Below, piece by piece: positions 1-11,254 of a stretch of DNA of 64,000 nucleotides. Position numbers and translations under genes: made by a program. Each line of letters opens with the position of its first letter. Position 1 is the first letter of the stretch. Under the pieces are notes generated by a model. The model had not been told where the DNA came from and did no database searches. It saw only the letters and a list, made by a program, of their open reading frames with translations. This DNA comes from Isoetes taiwanensis. Taxonomy: Eukaryota; Streptophyta; Lycopodiopsida; Isoetales; Isoetaceae. The stretch is taken from NCBI GenBank assembly GCA_021234155.1, contig JAJEKV010000003.1:21853569-21917568 (forward strand), written 5' to 3'.

Positions 1-3000
1 GGTAGTGACGTGCGAAGTGTGGCTCCAGAATATGGGAATGAACGATCTGGCAAAATGTTTTGAAATTTGTCCTCATTTGTTTGCATCAGAGCCATTTCTT
101 TAATTTCACAAGGCCCCCAATAAAAATCAAGTATCGGCCATAGTAATTTTGTATTAAAACCATTATAACAAAAATAATATTACTTTGTGGGTTAATATGT
201 TGAATAACTATGGATAGTTATATAGGTGGTTTTTTACTTGTGACTTATTGTTCTAATTTTTTACACACTGTGCCTACAATTATAGTTTTAATATTGTGGT
301 TTAAAATGAGTGTTTTACTAGCAATGCATTATTATTTTGCAAGTGGTTGTATAATGAAGTTGTGTGCAACTTTTATATGAATTCAATAAATGCTTCATAC
401 AATATGTTATATCAAGAAACATAAGCCAATCAAGTAATGGTTTTTTTCTATTAAGACAAAGGAATGCTCGCAGCCTTTATAGATTCGGAGTATATTAAGA
501 TAAATCAATGGTGTTTTTACAATGCAATTAATAATAGTTTAATAATCGCATTAAGGTATATTGAACCCAAAACTACTCTCTTTTTTTAAGACAATTATTC
601 TTATAAGTTTCTCAAGATTGAATTCTTAAAGTTTCTACTGCATGCTTAATATTGGTTTTTCCAAAGAATAAAAAATATCTATATTAAAAGATCACATATT
701 TTAGAGTTTAACCGTATTTTGTTTATAATGCCAATTAAGAAATGCCTACATTGATATTTAGGAGTGGAAATAACAATAACCTCTTAAGTCAAATTTTCCA
801 CTAAAACATCAATTTTTCTAATAAAAAGCAGTAGCTTTCATTATAAAGTTAAATGGATATAGTGCATATATAGAGTGCCCAAGGATTTGAACCCCCGTAT
901 TTTAATTAATACAAATATAGAGAGTGATCCGACTTCATCCCTACACACAAATTAAAGACATCACTATCATTACTAAATAAAACTAATTGATCCTCAAGCC
1001 ATAAATTAAATATGAAAGGAAAGTCATTGCTAAATTTAAACGAAAGCCCAAATGCAAAAAGCAACAAAGACACTAAAACCCTTGATCGTAATTCAAATTT
1101 CATAAATTTCGCTTTTTCTTCATAACCCCATTTCTTATTCATGCTTTCCTCTAAAGACTACAGCGCCATATATATAAAGTGAAATTCAGAGAAAGGTCGT
1201 ATATTAAAAAATTCACCCCCACTATTTATTTCCTTGTGAGTGCAAATAAACTAATTTTGTGTACTTATTTTGTTGGCTAATCATGCAAGAACGAAAGCAA
1301 ATAGTTTTGTTTTTACCTTGCACTCACAATTTCAAAGATGCCGATGATGCCAAATGATCTTACTTAATAATATGAGAAGTAGCCGCCCACAACCCGCCAC
1401 TTTAGTGATCCAAGCAACAACACAAGGATTTTATTATTTAATTCGAAAATGCATACTAGAAGTTCGTGCAACCTATAATCCAATAGCATAATGCTAAATG
1501 GTGACCAATTGAGCAGTAAATGCACACGCGGTATCATGCATAATGCTGCAATATGAAGATCTTTCAACAAAGCTGTATACCGTGCCGATAGCGCATCGTT
1601 CTCGAATTTGGAAGTTTCTACGTGTCTTGAAATGTAAGAAGTCCTACCTGCCGGGATATTTTGCATGCTATCGTAGCATCTTTCGCTTCTTCAATGTCAA
1701 ACTCAAGACCGCTTTAGATATTGACAAAGGTAATCCAAATCCATGATAAAGAATGCGAAGATCAAGTATCTACCGCCCATTAAGCAATCAATTAATCGGA
1801 AATCCCCCATATGCATCCAAAATCAAGGAGAAAACAAAACCACAAAATCGGCCCAGAGTTTATAGACATGCAGAATCAAGACCAAAATAAACTAAAATAA
1901 AATGTAGAAGCTAGTCAACTACATCTAGAATAGATGGATAATGAGAGATACCTAAACATTGACTGACTTGGCGCTTAATACCAGAGATAAGAAAATTGGT
2001 CCTAAGTTATTAGGTTTTAATGCCGCCTATTCACCCTATGCTCATTGTGAGCATTGTATTGTGGTATTGTATTGTATGTATTTTACGGATTGTGCATGCA
2101 TGTCTACCACTTGTAAGAACCAAATAAGGCCCCGCAAAATTCTTGATGTTTATGATATTTGTTTATATTTGGTAACCTTGCTACCATTAATCCAAGTGGT
2201 GTCGCCTCTAGCGCGCTCAAAGTTGTTTCTTTTTTTTCTTTGCCTTGCTCATCTCAAGACTGCTCCGTATTTTCTACACTGTGGATTTAAATCCCCTATA
2301 GGCAAAGGCCATGGACAACCAAAACCTTTAAAAGAAATATGTATAGACCTGCCCCATGATAATGCCGCATTCTCGCTTGATGCGTATGCATAAATAACAC
2401 AAGAAATTCTCGTTCGTACTCTTTGAATGCACAAGCAAAAACCTAAGCCCTAAAACTCTCAGAAGAACTCCAAGCCATAAAAGCCTCCAAAATGCCTATG
2501 CTATAAAACTCTTCAAACTCCACTCAGATATACTCACAGAAAACCTAGCAAATTAGTGGCAGTAAACACCGACTCAAGAAAACCCTAGGACTCTCACTAA
2601 GCCAACAACAACAAAACTCTCCAAAGTCAAGTAGAACTTCTGCAAGAAGCAATAGAAGGAAACCAGTAAAGTAATCAATAGATCATCAAGAAACTACAAA
2701 CACTTCAAAATAAATAATCAGCCTCATAAGATCCACCTTGAACACGTAGATGACCTTGAAACATATAGAACATCCAATAATCTCCTACCATAGAAGCAAA
2801 GTCAAAGCAAATAAAGAAAAAGAATGAACGTAAATTTTACCCCATCCATGATTTATGTCCTCAGAAGGCACTTAAAAATGAGGATATCCAACAGTGGAAC
2901 CAAAAGGAAGTGTCACATTGTCAAAACCCTCACCTTCCTCGACAGTTAATAGTATTCTTTCTAGTCACATCCAAGCAAATTATGGAAAATAAAAATAATT

Positions 3001-3686
3001 TTATTGTGTATATCATACAATATGGCAGAGGTTATGTGTTCCTATATGCATTTATTCTAACTGAAAATTTTAGCCTTCCTTGGAGATGACGCTTTGGCCA
3101 ATGCATGCCTGTATATGCAATCGCCAAATCAAGACATACTAATTACTAGTGAAATCACAAGTGCAACCCTTGGCAACTCATCTTTATTCTAAAGTATCTT
3201 TTACTATAGTATAGCCGATAAGTAAAAATGCTTGTCTAGTATAGACATCCATGACAAAAATTTGGTAGGACATTCTATTAAAATTATTTTTAAATTGCAA
3301 CTCCAAACGTAACTCATGTGTTTGATCATCAATTCAAGAAAAGGCCACAAATCATTTTATGACCTTTTTAATATGCTAAAAAATGTCATATTCGTTGACA
3401 AAGTTGGAGATAATAAACTAGCCTCCAAATCATGCCTCACAGTTCATCATGGTTTTAATAGGCTATCACTAATTTTAGCTGCACTATTACATGGCTGGAA
3501 CTAACTCATAAATCCATATTAGTTTGAATAAAAACCACTATAGCATTCTTAACCATTATTGATAACCACAACCACTATCAGTTTTACAAACCACTAAGGC
3601 ATGTGGTTTTCTTCAAAAATTTCATGCATAAAAAACTATATATGTCATGGTTTCTAGATGATACAGTAGTGGTTTACTATATTAGT
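1..3686. other. AT-rich non-coding stretch
   Basis: I see no recognisable gene here. Open frames such as 1959-2393 (+) and 1364-1666 (-) have no domain, no convincing splice sites and low-complexity composition. Near 876-895 the minus strand contains a GGTTCAAATCC box-B-like motif, but the flanking stem does not pair well enough for a tRNA T-arm. The stretch is best read as old intergenic or repeat-derived DNA. Confidence 0.5.
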
Positions 3687-4486
3687 TCATTTTTGGGGGC
3701 CTTGTGTTTGCTTTCTCTTGATTTCAACTGCAGTTACGTAGGCTCCAACTCTTGTGACGGGATTTTCGCATAAGCATGTTAGCTTGTTGGTCTCGCCTCT
3801 TATTTTTCTCAGCTGGTTCATCTCATGCACACAATCCTGTTCCTTCCTGATTCTGCGTATTTCATCTTCAACGTGATTTGGTTTCCCTAGTACTGCAAGA
3901 TAAGGCGAGTAAAAAATTCCATTTCTGCATTTGGTGCTGACATTGAAATGGTTGTGGGCAATGAACTTATTAATTGCCTCTTCAGCTCTGTTTAAGGCAT
4001 TGGTGTGCCTCAATGAACATTGCATTGCGCAGCTTTTGATCAGCTCTTGTTGCACCATCACTGCATTTTGCCAGTGCAGATTGAAGAAACCCCTGCCTAG
4101 CATAGAAGCTATGGGTATATTTCCTGCACAGATATCCCCGGAATACCTTCTGTATGATAGAAGCTTTATGGTTGAAGTAAGCCATTCTGAGATTATGTTC
4201 TGTCTCTAGCTGTAAGTAGAGAGCAGCAACCCGACCCAAGTGTCCACGAAACACACGTTGTATATTTGTTGCAGCTGTTGACCATCTCCTTATCATTGAT
4301 AAAATGCACTCTGTGATTAAAAGACAACTTCAATGAACAAGTGACCTAATTTGGAAATCGCCTTAATGGGTCAATAGTATGAACCAAAATATTTGGAAAG
4401 ACGTCCATGGAGAGATTACGAATATACCAACCTGAATTTTCACTGACGCAGCACATTCCTCAACTCTATGTTCTTCGGCTTCTCTG
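3687..4486 (-). pseudogene. SPATA17-like IQ-motif protein, partial and frameshifted
   Basis: SPATA17 proteins are IQ (calmodulin-binding) proteins associated with sperm and motile cilia. Two coding segments are visible. An upstream exon ends at 4432 with EECAASVKIQ followed by a GT donor. A downstream exon from about 4308 (after a CACAGAG acceptor) carries two IQ motifs, NIQRVFRGHLGR and IIQKVFRGYLCRKY. In the family the second IQ motif is followed by Y-rich sequence and later by a 'STKQIPGIYNSPF'-like stretch. Here STKCRNGIFYSPY matches that, but lies in a different frame, so a frameshift falls between about 3980 and 4100. About ten residues of the first IQ motif also appear to be missing at the splice junction. 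No N-terminal exon or start was identified. I infer a decayed or partly mis-modelled homologue. An unrelated IQ-domain protein cannot be excluded, but the order IQ-IQ-GIFYSPY is specific. Confidence 0.55.
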
Positions 4487-6580
4487 CATTTAATGAAGCC
4501 TTGAGTTTGTTATGAACTAGTTGAAAGCAAAGGTTTCTTTTCTAAAACAGAGAACTTATAGACATAACCGGCAGTGTTCCACAAATGCTTGAAGAATGTA
4601 ATCCATTCTGAGCTTCGCTTTACCCATCTCCATTGCAGATATAAGTTAATAGCGTCTCCTAGGGGAATCCTCTGGACCAAATAGTCTACGCAATGGAAAT
4701 CCGAATCAGGAAAATCATTAAATTATCAGAGTTGTGCCTTGCTATATGCTTCAATTTCTTACACATTATATAAGATGAAAACACAAAGATATAAGCGCCC
4801 AAAACGATATAAATTGCAGCAAAGGGCAGTTTCCCATAAGTCCAAAATCTCCAGGTTTTCTTGAGGTCAGAGGACGACCTCAATGCCAAACAAGCACCAT
4901 TCCCATGCACATCTGAGTTCCCATGGACATCTGTTTTTTGGCTTCTTGGTACGGAATTGGAATTGGCAGCAAAAGAAGCGTCTGCACACAAGAAGACAAA
5001 ATTTGTCTCACAAGAAGACAAAGAAATGGCAAGACATTCCTTGAATTTCATGTTCCAAACCTGACTCCTCCAAGTTCAGCCGTCCATGTGAACTCCCAGT
5101 GTTTCTATCTGACCTCCAGGAAACCTTGAGGTTTCATGCCCATGGGAAACCGCCCTAAAGGTTAGCTATCAGTAGTGCAATAATTTCTCAAAGGACCAGC
5201 ATATCAGGATACACATGCAAGTCTTAGTAAATGGCCATATAGAGTCTGGTTGCAATGGTGCAAAGGTGTCAATCCAGGACATATCTACGAGATGTCTTGG
5301 ACTCTAGAAGGAAAATGAGCACAGTAATATCATAAACACAACAGAGCAGTTCAGACATAAATAGCAACAACAGGTCCCACATTAGATCGTAACTCAATCT
5401 GACAACACAAACCTGCTTTTCAAAAGACATTTACAAACCCTAGGCTTGATGCACTTTTTCAATTGACATCCAACAAGCAAGGTTGCTTTCTGAAACAAAA
5501 TTAAAAATTGCAACTGCTGATGGACTTCAATGCTCTATGACCTCTTCTGTCAATACGGTATCTTAGGATATAAGTTAAAGAGATCGGGACCATATGTGAA
5601 TTGCCGACAAGTAGAAGAATATGCTCTGATATGGTGGCATATCAAAGTATGGGATGTCCTTGCATCCCATTTGTAACCAAAGTGAAGGAACCTATCAGAC
5701 CACCATGTGGAGAAGATGATTCTCTTACACCAAATAGGAGGTACGCAGTTCCTTGATCTGCTGATTACTCCAAAGGTAGAAGACCTCTAGTTCCCTGGTG
5801 AAATACAAGAGTTCTACAATCTAGCTGAAGTCTGAAATGATTATACTTGGCATTTGAAAGTGCATATTAGAAAAGCTCTGATTCCATAAACATAAAAATT
5901 TACTATGAAGTAACAAAGATTCATTATGTATGCTGTTCTTGACTTGTTAGATTCAACAGCTGCAGTAAGGCACATAAAAAAAAAAAGATTGGAGAATTGA
6001 ACCCCAGCCTCCAAAAGACATATTTTTTCTCATTCTAGGAAGTCAATAAATTTCCCTTCAAAGAAAATTTAGCTGTTTAAAATGAAACTTTCAAGTTCTA
6101 GATCGACCTATATGAGCAATCAAGTCTCCAACAGGATTCTTGAAATGATTTCATGAAATGATTTGACACACCAAAACTTACATATCAAACTGTACTGCCC
6201 AGGTTATGAGAGATCAAACAGAATATTTGACTAAGAATTCTAGAAAAGAAGGAGGTTCTTATTTGCCACAGTTGGTAGTCAGAGACACAAAGAGTATGCA
6301 ATCTTATTTCTGAATATTCCTTGAGCTGGAAACACAGCCAGTAAACCAATAGCACAGCCTAATATCATTCATGATCTTAATTCATTGAAACAAGCCTGAC
6401 TTCCATAAGCAGCAAGCATCTTGCCTTCCTGAAGATCATTAATGGACTGAATCTTTATTTGTTTATCATAGAACTCCAACTAATTCATGAGAATTGCTTC
6501 TTATCTGCCCAGAATTCATCAAACATATGATCTTGAACCCCAAGAATTCAACCCAACTCAGCAAACCTGCTTCCATGTAA
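4487..6580. other. Intergenic, no recognised gene
   Basis: An open frame at 4686-5051 (-) begins MKFKECLAISLSS and contains a hydrophobic stretch (AAIYIVLGAYIFVFSSYIM), so it could encode a small membrane protein. I find no family match or splice support. At 5989-6005 the minus strand has a T-arm-like 17-mer (TGGGG loop CTCCA) next to a T-run, possibly a degraded tRNA-derived SINE. Nothing else is recognisable. Confidence 0.4.
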
Positions 6581-6744
6581 CAAGAATGTTCCTTTTGGAA
6601 GCATTTTGGGCATGTCAACATGCCTCAGCGTTGCCACGTGTTAGCATGTTCCCATACCAGTGCTTCAAAGGAACAGACATGTATGCTTCCAGAAGGAACA
6701 GGCATGTTGACATGCCCAGAAAGCTTTCTGAAGGAACATTCTTG
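6581..6744. repeat. Foldback: 45-bp inverted arms with a 74-bp loop
   Basis: Arm 6581-6625 is the reverse complement of 6700-6744 at 40 of 45 positions. The outer 14 and inner 15 bases of the arms match perfectly, and the five mismatches are confined to the middle. The loop contains further GGAACA/CATG motifs related to the arms. It could be a small foldback/MITE-like element or a young miRNA-type hairpin. There is no evidence of expression. It lies about 270 bp beyond the stop of the PKS gene. Confidence 0.75.
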
Positions 6745-7011
6745 TATACTGGAATCGCTTGCCAGCTCAATTCCTCCATGCAGATGCGATCTAGCTCTAA
6801 ATTTGCCCATCTCCAACCGTTAACCAAAAAATAAAAAACCTCAGCCAAAAAGACAACCTACCTACAGATTTTTGACAAAAAAACAAAAATCGCAACCGAC
6901 GGGCTGAATCCATCATTGGGCAACCTATTGTAAAGATTGAGAGCGAAAAGTTAGTCACAAATTCAAAACTTTTCATCAAATTGCAAAAGGTCGAGAGGAT
7001 GCATGCATTGT

Positions 7012-8355
7012 CTAGGCAGCAATGGGCAAAGCCTTCAACACAACAATCTCAACAGTGAGGCCAGGTCCGAAAGTGAGGAGGAAACCATAGTCACAGCCTT
7101 CACCAGTGGAGGAGGACTTCATGCGGATGGATCGGGTCCGCATATGGTCGAGGACAAACATGACAGAGACAGAAGACATGTTACCAGTATCACCCAACAT
7201 CTGGAAACTGGCGTCAAGCTTCTCCTTCCTAAGGCCAAGGGCAGCGCCCATTTGGTGAAGAATGAGGGGTCCACCGGGATGGACTACCCAAAACATTTCG
7301 TTCACATCGGGGGATCCAACAGCCTGCATTCCTCTCTCCAAAACCTGGGCAATGCTTTTGGCGATAATAGAGGGCACCTCTCTCTTCAGTCTAAACACCA
7401 GGCCAGCTTCTCGCAGAATACCCTCTATCGCTCCGTCGCTGTCTGGAAGCACTGTATTTCCAGCCCAGGCTAGCTCATACAGTGCCTTTTCATTTTCCTC
7501 AGGATCAGCTCCAACAATCACTGCTGCAGAACCGTCTGCGAAGAGCGCAGATCCAACCAGCCCGTCAAAATGCGCCTCGGATGGGGCCTCAAATGTGGAG
7601 GCGGTACTTTCTGTGCATACAACCAGGACTCTAGCTCCCTTGTTATTCTCAGCCAGATCCTTTGCGAGCCTCAGCACCGTGCCTCCTCCAAAGCAGCCCA
7701 GGTTGTAGAGCATAAGCCTCTTCACCTGATCATACAAAACAGAACATATCTAACGTCAAAAAAACTCTAGGTATTCGAGGAATGATAATACAATGCAGTT
7801 GTAGTCGGGACTTCACGTCAGAATTTAGCCCGAGTAGCTTCACAATCTTGTAGTCTGCTCCAGGCATGTCTACTCCGCTTATTGTTGTCACCACTACATG
7901 GGTAATCTTAGATCTGTCCTTCCCCCATTCTGTAATTGCCTTCTCTGCAGCAGATGCTCCTAGCTCCGGAATTGCATCCACCATTATATCTAGCCTTGCA
8001 TTCAGAGACGGAGCTCCATAGGTTGTTATGCCCGGGTTTGCTTTCAAGATCTCCTTCGTCATCAGATGATGCCGCCTATTCACTTCAGATTTCTCACCTG
8101 ATCATACAAAACAGAACATATCCAATCAAAAAAACTCTAGGTATTCAAGGAATGATAATACAATGCAGTTGTAGTCTGGGACTACTTACAGATGCGAGCA
8201 AATTTCCTCCTGAGATCCACTTTGTCGTTCATGTTGCAGGCATCGAACAAAAACTCTGCGTAATCCGTCTGCTCAACGAAGAACGGGGGATTATCCGTAG
8301 CTATTGCAAACACACAAGCGGGACCGCTGGGCTTCTCTACTTTGAATGCTGCCAT
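7012..8355 (-). CDS. Type III polyketide synthase (chalcone-synthase superfamily), 3 exons
   Basis: The product is predicted at 386 residues (family usually 385-400). It should condense a CoA starter with malonyl-CoA units in the cytosol. Exons: 8355-8190, 8097-7817, 7725-7012; reading phase is kept across both GT-AG introns. The first intron splits a cysteine codon (ARI|C-EKS), the conserved CHS intron site. The catalytic triad is Cys160 ([11 protein letters not shown]), His298 (VVHPGGP) and Asn331 (GNMSS), equivalent to alfalfa CHS2 C164/H303/N336. Gatekeeper phenylalanines are present (F211, F260). Differences from chalcone synthase by alignment from memory: Ile128 at CHS Thr132, Ser at Val196, and TFGPG instead of GFGPG near the C-terminus, so product specificity is uncertain. 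The start [13 protein letters not shown] gives the usual N-terminal length. A second, extra intron interrupts LNSD|VKRLML. Confidence 0.9.
7726..7816 (-). other. PKS intron 2 (91 bp), near-copy of intron 1
   Basis: The donor is GTGAAG and the acceptor GATCAG. Excluding about 12 bases at the donor end, it differs from intron 1 by two substitutions and one 2-base gap over roughly 80 bases. It sits between Asp149 and Val150, in phase 0, where the paralogue at 27.5 kb is uninterrupted. GTGAAG occurs both at the intron start and at the start of the following exon. Confidence 0.85.
8098..8189 (-). other. PKS intron 1 (92 bp, conserved CHS site)
   Basis: The donor GTAAGT follows the T of the split Cys56 codon and the acceptor is GATCAG. 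Sequence is nearly identical to intron 2 of the same gene and to the single intron of the pseudogene copy at 27751-27840. Confidence 0.9.
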
Positions 8356-9570
8356 AGCCGAATGGTTCCGTTCCCTTTGCTGCTTTGCTAAGGATGAAGA
8401 TACAGTTCTGTCTGTTTAAGGAGTTTAGGGGCCGGCCCTTTTTTCCGAGCTTTTCCAACCTAGCTCGCGGTCGGCAGCTTCCGACCCACGGTCTTCCTTG
8501 CTGCCATATCTGTCGCCATATCTGCGTCATATGGACTTTTAATCCAAAAGATCCTCTACTTCCTCAAAACCTAGCTATCATATCATTTACTAGTCATTAA
8601 CTCTGGAACATCTGACCCAATTGAACATGTAGTCTTATTATAGTTTTGAATTGGGTTCTTTTGATTTGAATTATACACGTTTTATTTGAGTCGCTTCAAC
8701 GTGAGGATTAGTATCTTATAAGATCTACTATACAAAAACGTGTGTATTCCGAGCCATTAATTCCTTCCCTTTTTCTTATTTCGTATCCAACAGGTAACAG
8801 GTGGATGCAAATTTCCTTCACAAGTATGTCAATTATAATAAATTGAGGTCCCACTGCTGAGTGTTTGGGCCTCTGTTTCCACCAAAAGCTGAAGAGTCGA
8901 AGCCAACAATCGACACCAACAAACTGGTCGACCTGCTTCTTTTGCAAATAGCAACAAACAAGTCAGCCTCTGTTTCTAGAATTCAATCAACAAGAGGATT
9001 CTTTTCTTTTTACAAGTATTATGGGTTTTGTTTTTAAGGTTGAATATCAACCATTGATCCTCGGCATATCCCGAGCATCATACCAAATCAATGGCTAATA
9101 TTTTTTTCCCAGAAAAAATACTTTGCCACTTTCTAAGGTCGATTTCAAGCATTCAAACATTTAACTTCACCATCCATTAAATTTGAAACCTTTACACAAT
9201 GCAAGACCACAGACGGAAAAAAAAGGGGGCTGCTTCATCCAGAATAAACAAGGGTGTCTAAGGACTGTCAGAATAAACAGGGCCAGCTATAGATTGCTCT
9301 TCTTAATCGGGCCGGATGGACATAAAGAAACGGCCAGGGCTTAATCCTGTGTTTTGCAGGCTTGCATCGACCCTCCAGACATCTATTCAAGGCTGATTAC
9401 TTTGCCATAGATCCAGCGCAAGCAGCTCTTTAATCCGAGCACCTGCCAAATTCAATCTCCAGCAGCATGCCAATATAAATCCAGGCTGCTTTGCATTCGC
9501 ATAATATAGAAAGAGAGATCAGATGGAATGAGACAGATCATCTAATGAGGACCCAAGCTACGATTCGAGG
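8356..9570. other. PKS upstream region and intergenic DNA
   Basis: The first about 75 bases upstream of the PKS start (to about 8430) are conserved with the pseudogene copy and probably include the 5' UTR and core promoter. I do not see a clear TATA box. Beyond this no gene or strong repeat is recognisable. Confidence 0.4.
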
Positions 9571-9589
9571 CTAAACACCTGCAATATTG

Positions 9590-9925
9590 AAGCTGCCTAT
9601 AGCCATGGCCATGGCTGGAGCAATCGAAATACGAAACAGCCATGACTGGAGCAATCGAAACACGAAACGGCCATGGAGGAATAGCTCATGTTCCTGATTT
9701 TCAACACTTAACATAAAACAAAACAACCATAGCTTTAGCGGAGCTCTAAAACAGAAGCACAGCAGCAGCAGACAAGGAGCCCACATGCGCTTATGCTTGG
9801 CAAACCGGATCGCAGAACAACCATAGCTCCACCGGAGCTCTAAAATAGAGCCACTGCTCCATCGGAGCCCTAGCAGCAGCAGACAAAGAGCCACATGGGC
9901 TTTTGCTTGACAAATCGGATTTTGT
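9590..9925. repeat. Degenerate tandem duplications
   Basis: Two direct copies of about 35 bp (GGAGCAATCGAAAYACGAAA) lie at about 9615-9675. Two degenerate copies of about 95 bp follow at about 9724-9820 and 9821-9920; both start AACCATAGCT and contain CGGAGCTCTAAAA, a CAGCAGCAG run and a GCTTGNCAAANCGGAT end. The long minus-strand open frame here is a by-product of the repeat. Confidence 0.6.
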
Positions 9926-10738
9926 GGGAACCCTGCCCTCTCTCAACCGTTGCCGCCCTTGTCGAAAAAAGAAAGCGGCGTGCGTTCTTATCTATGCCCT
10001 AAGAAAACGGCCCTTATCATTGCAAACAAAATACATTCTAAAAACCTATAAAAAGGAAACATGACCACTAAATGCAAATAAGCTGCTCAAATCGCTCAAA
10101 ATATACGATTTCTAATACAATACCGGCTAAAGCCACAAGCACCTCCCGCGATACAAAACTCAAACTTTGGAAGTTTATAAAGATGGATTTACTGTTTGTA
10201 TTCTTCTATTCTTTAAAGATTTCTGTATAACATCTCAAATAGCCTTTAAGTCGTATTTAATTAAAGTGAGACTCATTCCATTCCCACTTTTTTTCAGAAC
10301 CCTGTTATTTTACACAAAAAGGAGCACCCGGACCCGAAAACTGTCCTTAATTCGAATTTTTGTCTGTTAGTGTGCATCCAAGCTTTCTTCTAGTTTTCTC
10401 CGATGGCGAGTCGAGAACAAGAACAATGCAACTCAAACATAGAAACCAAAGTTCTAGTTGAAAAAGATTCTTAGTTGAACATTTTGGCTCTATTTTCTTA
10501 GGTGGGTAGACAAGAGATCACAAGTTCCAACAAAAATTAAGCAAATTGTTTACTTAATCACCAAAAAATACTAGTTTTGAGATACCTTATATTTATAAAT
10601 GGGCTCATTACAATATATATTACAGTGGGTGAAGAGACCATAGCGGTCGTATGGGAAAAATGATTACACCCTCTTCACACATGAACCACCTAGTGCAAAG
10701 GGCGCGTGGAGCTCTCTCCAAGTCACGGAGCAACTTAC

Positions 10739-10885
10739 AGACGATAGAAATTTGTATGAGGAGTTCCTTCATGGGCCACATGCTTGTATGCCCAACTGAT
10801 GTCACCACCCTCTTCTCGGCACCTTTCTTCAATGAACTGGTCTTTTCGTTGCTGCCAAGCATGTACTATTTGGTCGAGATAAGGA
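10739..10885 (-). pseudogene. Isolated exon resembling part of a ParB-type transposon gene
   Basis: A 147-base segment is bounded by a good acceptor (TTTTGCAG) and donor (GTAAGT) and encodes PYLDQIVHAWQQRKDQFIEE followed by a charged stretch ending HTNFYR. It resembles the exon at about 17535 (-), which starts PYVEQLRHARQQWIEYG after a similar acceptor. I infer a fragment of a related element. No other exon of it was found nearby. Confidence is limited by the short match. Confidence 0.35.
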
Positions 10886-10986
10886 CTGCAAAAGACAAAA
10901 TCAAGTTAGTCAAGTGATGCTACAGGGAAAAAAAAAAAAATAAAATACAGTTCTTAGGGCCATTTTTGGAAAATACAGGCCTGAGA

Positions 10987-11254
10987 GCCTTTCTCGACTC
11001 GCGAGTCGAGAAAGGCAGCTCAAAGCGAAAAACGCAGGTTTTAGGGGCCAGAAAGTGAAAAACGCAGGTTTTAGGGGTCAGAAGGCCTTTTTTTCCCCTG
11101 TTTTTTAACTAGAAAAAAAAAAGTTTTTTGAGGGTTTTTCTCAACTCGCGAGTCGAGAAAGACCCTAAGGCCCCTCTAATGGCCTTTCTCGACTCGCGAG
11201 TCGAGAAAGGCAGCTTAGAATGAGAAACGCAAGTCTAAGAGCCTTTCTCGACTC
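10987..11254. repeat. Cluster of perfect CTCGACTCGCGAGTCGAG palindromes
   Basis: Two identical 30-bp perfect palindromes lie at 10987-11016 and 11182-11211. A diverged copy lies at about 11136-11162 and a half copy at about 11241-11256. The core is CTCGACTCGCGAGTCGAG. Between them GAAAAACGCAGGTTTTAGGG occurs twice in tandem. A related imperfect palindrome is at 13219-13242 and a half-site near 10407. Confidence 0.85.

Noticed and set aside
860-930. Possible tRNA on the minus strand (GGTTCAAATCC)
   Set aside because: T-arm pairing fails beyond two base pairs and no anticodon or D-arm fits.
1959-2393. 144-codon open frame
   Set aside because: Cys- and Leu-rich random-looking translation, no motif and no splice context.
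7003-7770. Long open frames on the plus strand opposite the PKS exons
   Set aside because: They are shadows of a GC-rich coding exon on the other strand; the minus-strand product is a clear PKS with triad and splice sites.
9571-9894. 107-codon minus-strand frame rich in Leu/Cys/Trp
   Set aside because: Created by tandem repeats; the repeat unit explains the pattern.
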